Assembly (NCBI GenBank): GCA_964195425.1 | Contig: CAXMOM010000055.1 | Location: 39,493-103,492, forward strand | Length of the DNA: 64,000 nucleotides | Direction of reading: 5' to 3' | Source of the DNA: Glaciecola sp964195425 | GTDB taxonomy: Bacteria > Pseudomonadota > Gammaproteobacteria > Enterobacterales > Alteromonadaceae | The notes under the pieces: generated by a model | Seen by the model: the letters and a program-made list of their open reading frames with translations, nothing else | What the model was told of the DNA's origin: nothing | Databases searched by the model: none | Translations under genes and position numbers: made by a program | Shown: one piece after another, positions 17,726 through 24,928 of the stretch | Position numbering within the stretch: the stretch's first letter is position 1 | How the letters are laid out: every line of letters starts with the position of its first letter

Positions 17726-18481
17726 TTAGCAACATGATAATTGAAACTCTATTGTATTGGTAACGGCGCCGCTAGTGCCCGTTTGTGCGTTGAGTTTCAT
17801 AAACTTAACACCATAGCGATTGCGACTTCCACTCACCACTGGGTAAATGCCGTTAGTGTTGTTGCACTGTATTCTGACAAGTTCAATTTTATCTTCAACA
17901 GTACCTTGATAGTAGCCACTTTGACTTACCATCTCTTGAAATCTAGACTTTTCGCGTAAAAAAGACATTAGCATTTCTAAGCTATTTTCAATTATTTTCA
18001 ATTGTGCCAGCCAACTATCCATAAAGCTTTGCTTACTGGCATTGTCTTGCTTTAACCAGCAAAATAAAGAAGGTAAATCAAAACTAGTAACGCCACCAGC
18101 GATTGAAAACCGTTGGCGAATATTGGCAAGAAAACGGTCATCGCGCAGGCTTGCACCTAGTTTTTTATTTTTCTTAATGTCCACGCCTACTCTTTGCAAG
18201 TTCTGCAGGGCTGTTTCTAATGCGTTGTTGTCTATATCGGGGTGCTGTGACCAATGTAACAGTTTGCGCTCGTGGGAATCTATGTCACGTAAAAAATCAG
18301 TGCGCAAATCTAGGCGCTCAACCAAATCGATTACGTTAAAAAACACTTCAAAAAAATACAGGTATTGATTCTCAGATTGAGCCTGTTTAGCCTCATTGAG
18401 TTGTGCAAATAACTGCTCAAGTCGCAGGTAGTTTCTCACCTTTTCGCAAAGTGGAAATTCATAAAGTGCGACCGACATCAA
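17726..18481 (-). CDS. zapD: Z-ring associated protein ZapD
   Basis: Cytoplasmic FtsZ cross-linking protein (formerly YacF). The 251-residue sequence begins MMSVALYEFPLCEKVRNYLRLE, the family hallmark, and ends with TNTIEFQLSCC. Either of the first two Met codons may be the start. It would bind the C-terminal peptide of FtsZ encoded at 8.8-10 kb. It is separated from coaE by about 160 bases with a candidate terminator, so it probably has its own promoter. yacG follows after 108 bases. Confidence 0.92.
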   Translation of the reverse strand: MMSVALYEFPLCEKVRNYLRLEQLFAQLNEAKQAQSENQYLYFFEVFFNVIDLVERLDLRTDFLRDIDSHERKLLHWSQHPDIDNNALETALQNLQRVGVDIKKNKKLGASLRDDRFLANIRQRFSIAGGVTSFDLPSLFCWLKQDNASKQSFMDSWLAQLKIIENSLEMLMSFLREKSRFQEMVSQSGYYQGTVEDKIELVRIQCNNTNGIYPVVSGSRNRYGVKFMKLNAQTGTSGAVTNTIEFQLSCC

Positions 18482-18564
18482 ATTCTCCCTGTAAATATTA
18501 CTTGTTTCTATTGTAAGTATTTGGTAAATAAAAAGTGCTTAATTAGAATGCCGAGCATTCTACA

Positions 18565-18588
18565 CAAAAAACACCCTCAAGGGGATGT
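18565..18588 (-). terminator. Putative terminator after coaE
   Basis: Read on the minus strand, ACAnCCC and GGGnTGT arms flank a TTGA loop and run directly into TTTTTTG. It lies between the coaE stop and the zapD start. A second small inverted repeat (18545-18561) is just beyond it. The stem is short. Confidence 0.45.
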
Positions 18589-18643
18589 GAATTTTGATTT
18601 GTCGAAAAGTTATCTATTAATTACGGCTGTTGTAGATGGATAA

Positions 18644-19297
18644 CTAGTTCTTCGCCAACTTTTGTGTAGCCAATTTAATGTACTTACTGTGCAAACTATC
18701 TACTTGTGGCGCAAGTAAGTGCAATGCTTTGCTGTTATCAATTGTATCAGTGGCTAAGGATAAGCGTTTTTCACGACTTACCTGGGCTGCCATTATATTC
18801 TTAATCGTGCTTTCATTGCCGCCGTCTCGGCCGAGTGTTCGCTCAAGCTGCTGGCTTTCGGCAATGTCTACTACCAGCGTTCTATTCACGATTTGCTGAA
18901 GATTATTCTCAAACAGTAAAGGGGCCGACAATATACAGTAGTGCGACCTTGTATTTTGTAATTGGTTCATCATATTTTGACGAATAAGTGGGTGGAGTAA
19001 GCCGTTTACTTTTTCTTTTGCTTTGCTGTCGGCAAATATTATCTCGCGAAGTGCACTTCTGTTTAGGGTGTTTTGTGCGCTAAGTATTCTATCGCCAAAG
19101 ACAAGCACTAAAGCCTTGAGTCCTTGAGACCCCGCTACGACGACGTCGCGAGCGACCACATCGGCATCGACTATATCGATGCCTTTGGCAGCGAACAAAT
19201 CGGTTACTGTCGTTTTACCACAGCCAATGCCTCCGGTAACGCCTACGATATATTTTGTGCTTGCAAGGTTCTCTATGCTGGCCAAAGACTTGTCCAT
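18644..19297 (-). CDS. coaE: Dephospho-CoA kinase CoaE
   Basis: P-loop kinase for the last step of coenzyme A synthesis. The P-loop GGIGCGKT is at residues 22-29 and DIVDADVVARDVV follows. The ATG at 19297 is chosen because it overlaps the pilD stop by one base (TAATG), giving 217 residues; a longer version would run into pilD. The N-terminus has about 14 extra residues before the usual YIVGVTGG. pilD-coaE adjacency is conserved in gammaproteobacteria. Confidence 0.94.
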   Translation of the reverse strand: MDKSLASIENLASTKYIVGVTGGIGCGKTTVTDLFAAKGIDIVDADVVARDVVVAGSQGLKALVLVFGDRILSAQNTLNRSALREIIFADSKAKEKVNGLLHPLIRQNMMNQLQNTRSHYCILSAPLLFENNLQQIVNRTLVVDIAESQQLERTLGRDGGNESTIKNIMAAQVSREKRLSLATDTIDNSKALHLLAPQVDSLHSKYIKLATQKLAKN

Positions 19298-20178
19298 TAC
19301 AAAGTAGCCAAATACCAAGTGGCAATTTCATCGCCATAAAGCATGGTTAAAAAGCCGGCAGCTGCTAAATAGGGGCCAAACGGAATGGCAAGATTACTGT
19401 CTTTGCGCTTAACTAGCATTAACGTAATGCCAACAACAGCACCCACTACAGACGACAGTAAAATAACAATGGGTATGTGCTGCCAGCCGACCCAAACCCC
19501 AATGGCCGCCAGTAGTTTAAAGTCGCCATGGCCCATACCTTCTTTGCCCGTTACTAACTTAAACACCCAATAAACGGTGAATAAACTCATGTAGCCTATA
19601 GCGCCACCTATAACTGCATCGTTCAATGATACGGTATTGCCTATGCCGTCTACATAGGCCGCGATCAATAGGCCAAGCCATAACATCGATAGGGTCAAGA
19701 TGTCGGGCAGCAGCATTTCGTCAATATCAATAAAGGTCATCGCGACCAACAGCCAGGTGCAAAAAATAAAGCCAAGAGCGATTGGGTTAAAGCCTAAATC
19801 GTAAGCTAACCAGGCGCTTAGAAGCGCGGTAAGTAACTCAATAAGAGGGTAGCGAATTGAGATACTGGTTTTACAGCTACTGCATTTTGCGCGTAAAAAA
19901 AGCCAGCTAATAATGGGGATATTCTCCCAAGCTCTTATTTTATGTTGGCATTTTGGGCAAGTAGAATCGGGTTTAACTAAATTGAAAGTAGGCTGCTCAC
20001 TTACGTAATCGTTACCTTGTGTATTGGCTATATGCTCATCAATTTGTGCTTGCCACTCATTTTTCATCATTACGGGTAATCGATAAATTACCACATTTAA
20101 GAAACTACCAACTAGTAGAGATATTCCAAATACAAAACAAATATAAAAAGTGGGAGATGTTGCCATTAGTTCAAACAT
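19297..20178 (-). CDS. pilD: Type IV prepilin peptidase/N-methyltransferase PilD
   Basis: Inner-membrane aspartic protease that removes the leader of type IV pilins and pseudopilins and methylates the new N-terminus. The zinc-binding cysteines Cys74, Cys77, Cys99 and Cys102 are present. The catalytic aspartates lie in DIDEMLLPD (Asp151/Asp153 region) and GMGHGDF (Asp219). The 293 residues contain about eight hydrophobic segments. It is coupled to coaE by a one-base overlap and separated from pilC by 164 bases with a terminator. A likely substrate is the pilin at 45.5-46 kb. Confidence 0.95.
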   Translation of the reverse strand: MFELMATSPTFYICFVFGISLLVGSFLNVVIYRLPVMMKNEWQAQIDEHIANTQGNDYVSEQPTFNLVKPDSTCPKCQHKIRAWENIPIISWLFLRAKCSSCKTSISIRYPLIELLTALLSAWLAYDLGFNPIALGFIFCTWLLVAMTFIDIDEMLLPDILTLSMLWLGLLIAAYVDGIGNTVSLNDAVIGGAIGYMSLFTVYWVFKLVTGKEGMGHGDFKLLAAIGVWVGWQHIPIVILLSSVVGAVVGITLMLVKRKDSNLAIPFGPYLAAAGFLTMLYGDEIATWYLATL

Positions 20179-20249
20179 TATAGTGCCTGTAGACCTTATA
20201 TAAGTAATTGTGTGGTGATGAGCGTTGTTTTGCGCTTATGTTGTCTGCA

Positions 20250-20279
20250 TAAAAAAGGCTTATCATTCGATAAGCCTAT
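20250..20279 (-). terminator. Rho-independent terminator after pilC
   Basis: A 9-bp perfect stem (20256-20264 with 20269-20277) has a 4-base loop. On the minus strand it is followed by a run of six T. It lies about 65 bases past the pilC stop, so pilC is probably its own transcript and pilD-coaE another. Confidence 0.75.
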
Positions 20280-20342
20280 AATATTTATATAAAAAGAGCG
20301 AATAAATGTACATTTATTATATATACACTTTCTAATAATCGA

Positions 20343-21551
20343 TTATACAATCGAACCCATTTCAAATATTGGTAAGTACATGGCAATAATAAGACCACCA
20401 ATTACCACCCCTAGCACCGACATTATCATTGGCTCCAAAAGGCTCGTTAGTCCATCTACCATGTCATCGACCTCAGCCTCATAAATATACGCTATTTTAC
20501 TGAGCATATCTTCTACGGCACCCGACTCTTCACCAATGGCAATCATTTGCGTAACCATGTCGGGAAATACGTTAGTTGCTCTCATAGCTGTATTCATTTG
20601 CGTACCGCCTGATACTTCTCGGCGTATGTACAAGATAGCTTCACGGAATATTGCGTTGCCAGAAGCACCGGCTGCCGATTCAAGTGCACCTATTAATGGC
20701 ACACCGGCGGCAAAGGTAGTTGACAAAGTTCGCGTAAAACGAGCAATCGCGGCTTTTTTCAAAATAGCCCCAATAATTGGGATTTGTAGAATTTTAGCAT
20801 CGACATAGTCGCGTAATTTTGGTGACTTACGATGAGCGCGTACAAACAAGAAACACGCGCCAGCTATGCCTGCGCCAATAAATATTCCGTATGATTGGAC
20901 AAAGTTAGACAGTCCTAACACCATTAGTGTGAAGGCAGGTAGTTCTGCGCCAAACCCAGCAAAGATCTCCTCAAACTGAGGAACCACAAATATTAGCAGG
21001 ATGAGCGTTACAATAAGGGCAACCACTAAAACGGCAATGGGATAAAACATGGCCTTTTTAATTTTAGACTTAAGGGCTTCCGCTTTTTCCTTATATAAGG
21101 CAATACGATCGTAAATAGTTTCAAGTGAACCTGATTGTTCACCGGTTTCTACCAAATCGCAGTATAAATCGTCAAATTGGAGTGGGTGTTTGCGCAGTGC
21201 TGATGATAGTGGGTTACCGGCTCTCACTTCATCGGTAATATTGCTAAGAAGTTTACGCATAGCGCCGTTCGAATGGCCTTGACCTATCATGTCTAAACTT
21301 TGGATAAGCGTAACGCCTGCGCCTAGCATAGTCGCGATTTGCCTAGACATTACACAAATATCTTGGGCTGAAACCTTTTCTTTACGTTTAAATAGGGGCT
21401 GGGCTTTTTTCTTAACTCGGGTAGCTGATATACCGCGGCGTCTAAGCGAATTTTTTGCTTCTAAGAGGCTTTTTGCTGATATTTCGCCTTTGCCTTTTTT
21501 GCCGTTTTTGTCTGACCCTGCCCAAACAAACTCTTGTGCAACAACTGCCAT
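20343..21551 (-). CDS. pilC: Type IV pilus inner-membrane platform protein PilC
   Basis: Assembly platform of the type IV pilus machine, with two GspF/T2SSF domains and three membrane segments. Visible are the N-terminal FVWAGSDKNGKKGKGEI, the first-domain VETGEQSGSLE and the second-domain AIGEESGAVEDML, then the final LEPMIMSVLGVVIGG helix. Length 402 is typical. The ATPase PilB normally encoded just before pilC is missing here: only 148 bases separate pilC from nadC. Those bases carry an element shared with the pilin promoter region at 46.15 kb. Confidence 0.94.
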   Translation of the reverse strand: MAVVAQEFVWAGSDKNGKKGKGEISAKSLLEAKNSLRRRGISATRVKKKAQPLFKRKEKVSAQDICVMSRQIATMLGAGVTLIQSLDMIGQGHSNGAMRKLLSNITDEVRAGNPLSSALRKHPLQFDDLYCDLVETGEQSGSLETIYDRIALYKEKAEALKSKIKKAMFYPIAVLVVALIVTLILLIFVVPQFEEIFAGFGAELPAFTLMVLGLSNFVQSYGIFIGAGIAGACFLFVRAHRKSPKLRDYVDAKILQIPIIGAILKKAAIARFTRTLSTTFAAGVPLIGALESAAGASGNAIFREAILYIRREVSGGTQMNTAMRATNVFPDMVTQMIAIGEESGAVEDMLSKIAYIYEAEVDDMVDGLTSLLEPMIMSVLGVVIGGLIIAMYLPIFEMGSIV

Positions 21552-21612
21552 GGTACGCCACCTAATTTTCTAAACCATAATATTAACGAAGTATATTCTC
21601 CAATCCTATGTG

Positions 21613-21664
21613 GTGAAGTATTTATACATATACCTAAGTGTTGGTTCTGACACAAAAAAGGATG
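21613..21664 (-). promoter_or_regulatory. Pilin-type upstream element in front of pilC
   Basis: About 52 bases match, with few changes, the block at 46150-46199 upstream of the pilin gene. Shared words include GTGAAGTATT, ACCT, AGTGTTG and ACACAAAA on the plus strand. Read on the minus strand it could supply TTGTGT-N17-TATATG as a sigma-70-like promoter for pilC. No -24/-12 RpoN motif was recognised. The transcription start is not shown by sequence alone. Confidence 0.6.
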
Positions 21665-21699
21665 GCTGTGTGTAGCTTTTACAATTTAAATCTCTGGAC

Positions 21700-22689
21700 T
21701 TACATTATTAGTAAGGAAAGGTCAACTGCTCGTATATGCTTGGTAATTGCCCCAGATGAAATGAAATCAACCCTTGTTTTCGCTAATTCTGCTAGCCTTT
21801 CTTGTGTAATGTTACCTGAGACTTCTAGCTTACACTGTTGATTATTGATGGATACTGCCTCTTGGATCTGTTTGGTTGAAAAATTATCAAGCATAACAAT
21901 GTCGGCGCCTGCAGCGATTGCTTGCTTTAGTTCATCAAGGTTTTCAACCTCTATTTCGATGGTTTTATTGGTATGCAAGTCTTTCGCTTGCATAATTGCA
22001 TTCGTTATTGAGCCACACGCTTTAATATGGTTTTCTTTTATAAGAAAGGCATCAAACAAGCCCATTCTATGGTTTTTCCCGCCGCCGCAGTTTACCGCAT
22101 ACTTTTGTGCTTGACGAAAACTGGGGATTGTTTTGCGGGTGTCAAGCAAACGAGTGGGAGAACCAACAAGACATTTTACATATTGGGCTGTGGTGGTTGC
22201 TGTGCCGCTTAGCATTTGTAAAAAATTTAAGGCTGTGCGTTCAGCCGTTAGTATAGATCTTGCATTTCCTTTAATGTCTACCAAGGTAGCATCGGCTTGC
22301 ATTACTTGACCGTCTTCACAATGCCATGTTAGTTCGAGTGTTGGATCGATTAAACAGAAAGCTTGCTGCGCCCATTCACGTCCACACACAGTGATATCCT
22401 CACGTGTAATAATATGGGCATGCGCTTGAGTACTTATGTCAATAAGGTTTGCGGTGATATCTTGCAGAGCTAAAGTTTGAAGCGCGCTATGGGTTTGTTC
22501 GCTTTGATGCTTAAGATCCGTACTAACAGCACCCCTAGATAAATTTAGTAAGTCTGATGAAGCAGGTGTTAAGTCTTCTATTAGTGCGCGCGTTACATCA
22601 AGTTGAATAAGGTCTTTGCTAATAGCAGAAGCAGTGAATTGTTCGTTTACTAACTTGTTATTACGGGCTGAATTTGTGAGCATTACCAC
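21700..22689 (-). CDS. nadC: Nicotinate-nucleotide pyrophosphorylase (quinolinate phosphoribosyltransferase)
   Basis: Converts quinolinate and PRPP to nicotinate mononucleotide in de novo NAD synthesis. Motifs: RLLDTRKTIPSFR, the CGGGKNHRMGLFDAFLIKENH substrate region, EIEVENLDELKQA and the C-terminal KLEVSGNI...VDFISSGAIT. Length is 329 residues, about 30 longer than E. coli at the N-terminus. MVM or MLT may be the start. It is divergent from ampE, as in other gammaproteobacteria. A decayed copy of its 3' part lies at 46.3-46.46 kb. Confidence 0.95.
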   Translation of the reverse strand: MVMLTNSARNNKLVNEQFTASAISKDLIQLDVTRALIEDLTPASSDLLNLSRGAVSTDLKHQSEQTHSALQTLALQDITANLIDISTQAHAHIITREDITVCGREWAQQAFCLIDPTLELTWHCEDGQVMQADATLVDIKGNARSILTAERTALNFLQMLSGTATTTAQYVKCLVGSPTRLLDTRKTIPSFRQAQKYAVNCGGGKNHRMGLFDAFLIKENHIKACGSITNAIMQAKDLHTNKTIEIEVENLDELKQAIAAGADIVMLDNFSTKQIQEAVSINNQQCKLEVSGNITQERLAELAKTRVDFISSGAITKHIRAVDLSLLIM

Positions 22690-22929
22690 AGCTTATCCTT
22701 TTATATATGCCGATAAAAATGCGCAATTTATAAAGTCGTTAAATAGATAAGCGCAAAACTTCAACGAGTATTTTACATGCTGCCCTAAACAGCGACAAGC
22801 AACAATGACTAAATACTTAATATATGGACATTTTATTACGTAGATTACTTGTTGATAAGGTGTGAAACTTTGTTGCACAATGGTAACTTGTGATTATACT
22901 AAAAGCTCATTCATATAGGATATAGACCG

Positions 22930-23925
22930 TTGACACTTTTTACCTTATTAATAGTAATGGCACTTGAACGCGTAGTGGTTAAATCTAAGTCGTTTCATAT
23001 AACTACCTTAGCGCAAAAATATTTTTCCTTTATTGCACAATTTTTACCCACATCAAAGACAGGAGAATCAGAAAATCAGTACAACGGAATTGTTACCACA
23101 GTATTAGTGGCTGGTTTGCCATCGTTAGGTGTTTGGGTGTTGGTTGCATATATGCCTGCTATTCTAGTATTTTTCTTATATCTACTATTACTATGGGTGT
23201 GTTTAGGCTGCCCTGTCACCAGACAAACCTATAAACGCTATTTGCAAGCAGCTAACAGGGAAGACTTTGAAGCCTGTTCTTTATACTCTGAACAATTTGG
23301 TAATAAGGGCGGTGATTTGTCGAATGTGGGTAAGCAACTTGTACTAGTTAACTATAGGCATTACGCCAGTGTCATAATATTTTTTGTGATATTGGGACTT
23401 CCCGGCATGGTGTTTTATTCTTTATGTAAGGAATGGTACTTTTTACAAGTGAACAAAACAGCGACGCAAGACCTTGAGACTAGCCAAAATGTGGACAGCA
23501 ATAATGGCGCTTCAGATATTGCTTTAGAAGGTGAAAATAACAGCAATGACCCTAAGAAAGAGGCAGTAGCTGAGCAACTAATAAATTCAACAGACCAAGT
23601 ACCTAACGAGTATGCCGCCAGCACCAACGATATCCAAAAGGTCATGTTTATTCTTGATTGGTTACCTTCACGTATCACCGCATTTGGATTTTTATTAGTG
23701 GGGCATTTTAGTCGTGGACTGCCCGTTTGGCTCGAAACTTTTGCCAACGTCAATCTTAATGCCTATGACGTGTTAGCAAAAGTTGCCAAGGCAAGTGAAG
23801 ACCTTTCAAGCCTTGAAAACCCTCAGCTGCAGGAGCCTTTGCAGATGGTGAAATTAGTAAAAAGGAACATTATTTTCTTTCTAATGGTAATTTCGGTTAT
23901 GACTTTAGTCGGGGTTGTTAGTTAA
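22930..23925 (+). CDS. ampE: AmpE-like inner-membrane protein (TTG start)
   Basis: Membrane protein related to AmpE, the partner of AmpD in the E. coli ampicillin-resistance locus; its biochemical role is not settled. It begins MTLFTLLIVMALERVV from a TTG at 22930, matching the E. coli start MTLFTTLL. The C-terminal half has LDWLPSRITAFGFLLVGHF, the family signature, and a final hydrophobic helix. At 331 residues it is longer than E. coli AmpE (284), partly because of an acidic Asn/Glu-rich insert at about 175-215. ampD is not present next to it. Confidence 0.85.
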   Translation: MTLFTLLIVMALERVVVKSKSFHITTLAQKYFSFIAQFLPTSKTGESENQYNGIVTTVLVAGLPSLGVWVLVAYMPAILVFFLYLLLLWVCLGCPVTRQTYKRYLQAANREDFEACSLYSEQFGNKGGDLSNVGKQLVLVNYRHYASVIIFFVILGLPGMVFYSLCKEWYFLQVNKTATQDLETSQNVDSNNGASDIALEGENNSNDPKKEAVAEQLINSTDQVPNEYAASTNDIQKVMFILDWLPSRITAFGFLLVGHFSRGLPVWLETFANVNLNAYDVLAKVAKASEDLSSLENPQLQEPLQMVKLVKRNIIFFLMVISVMTLVGVVS

Positions 23926-23968
23926 TCACTTTACTTTTTTTAGATATCCCTTAAACTGCGTTTGGTCA

Positions 23969-23983
23969 ATTGGTATTACCATT
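23969..23983 (+). promoter_or_regulatory. PdhR operator upstream of pdhR
   Basis: The sequence ATTGGTATTACCATT fits the known PdhR consensus ATTGGTnnnACCAAT with one mismatch. It lies about 100 bases before the pdhR ATG. Just downstream, TTGTGC and TATAAA with an 18-base spacer could form the promoter. This supports autoregulation of the pdhR-aceEF unit by pyruvate-responsive PdhR. Confidence 0.75.
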
Positions 23984-24085
23984 TGTGCTGTTATAGTGAA
24001 ATGTACTATAAAACATATAATTGAGAGTGAATAAAAACCCAGTGAGAGAGTATTTTCAAAATCAACAAACAACAACTAGGGCGCT

Positions 24086-24835
24086 ATGATTAAGCAGGCA
24101 AAACTTTCAGATGTCATTACAGAACGATTAGAGTCTATGATAATTGATGGGACCTTAGCGGCTGGAGAAAAGCTGTTGCCAGAACGCGAGTTGGCAGGTA
24201 AATTTAAAGTGTCGCGTCCTTCATTGCGCGAAGCCATTCAAAATTTGCAAGCCAAAGGCTTGATAGAACGTAAACAAGGCGGTGGTACCTTTGTATCGAA
24301 ACACCTAAACAAACGTTTATCAGATCCATTGCTAGAGCTCATATCAAAACGTCCAGAAACCCAATTTGATTTGTTAGAATTCCGGCACGCTCTTGAAGGC
24401 ATGGCTGCATTTTACGCCGCCCTTCGTGGTCAGCAGCAAGACCATATTGCGCTTACAAAAGCGCTAGAAAAGTTGCAGTCACCTAGTAGCGAAGTTAATC
24501 CAGAAGACGAAGCTATTGCTCTTGGTGAGTTTTATTTTGCAATGGCAAAAGCATCGCAAAACATGGTGCTTGTGCAAGTTATGCAAGCAATGCGTTTAAT
24601 GCTTGAAGACAATGTAAAACAAAACTTGGCTATGCTTCGCTCGGGGGCGAGTGTTGAAAGTGAAATTTCCCAACAGCGAGCAGACATTGTTTCGGCTATT
24701 GTGTCGGGTAACCCCCAAGCGGCGCGTGATGCAAGTCATTTGCATTTGTCTTTTATTGAAAAGACCCTGCTAGATATAAATAAGAATAATGCCAATGTTC
24801 AGCGCAGTTTGCGAAGAATAGTGAGCGACAGTTAA
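24086..24835 (+). CDS. pdhR: Pyruvate-responsive repressor PdhR (GntR/FadR family)
   Basis: Transcription factor controlling the pyruvate dehydrogenase operon. The N-terminal winged helix-turn-helix (residues 1-70) has GEKLLPERELAGKFKVSRPSLREA and KGLIERKQGGGTFV. A FadR-type FCD ligand domain follows, with EFRHALEGMAA. Length is 249 residues (E. coli 254). It stands 93 bases before aceE on the same strand with its operator upstream. Confidence 0.94.
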   Translation: MIKQAKLSDVITERLESMIIDGTLAAGEKLLPERELAGKFKVSRPSLREAIQNLQAKGLIERKQGGGTFVSKHLNKRLSDPLLELISKRPETQFDLLEFRHALEGMAAFYAALRGQQQDHIALTKALEKLQSPSSEVNPEDEAIALGEFYFAMAKASQNMVLVQVMQAMRLMLEDNVKQNLAMLRSGASVESEISQQRADIVSAIVSGNPQAARDASHLHLSFIEKTLLDINKNNANVQRSLRRIVSDS

Positions 24836-24928
24836 ACCAAGAGAATAAAAGATTTAAGGTGGCTTTTGTAATTAATGCATCCCTTATTAATAAACAAGTA
24901 ACGTTGAACCAAAAAATAGGAAAAAACT

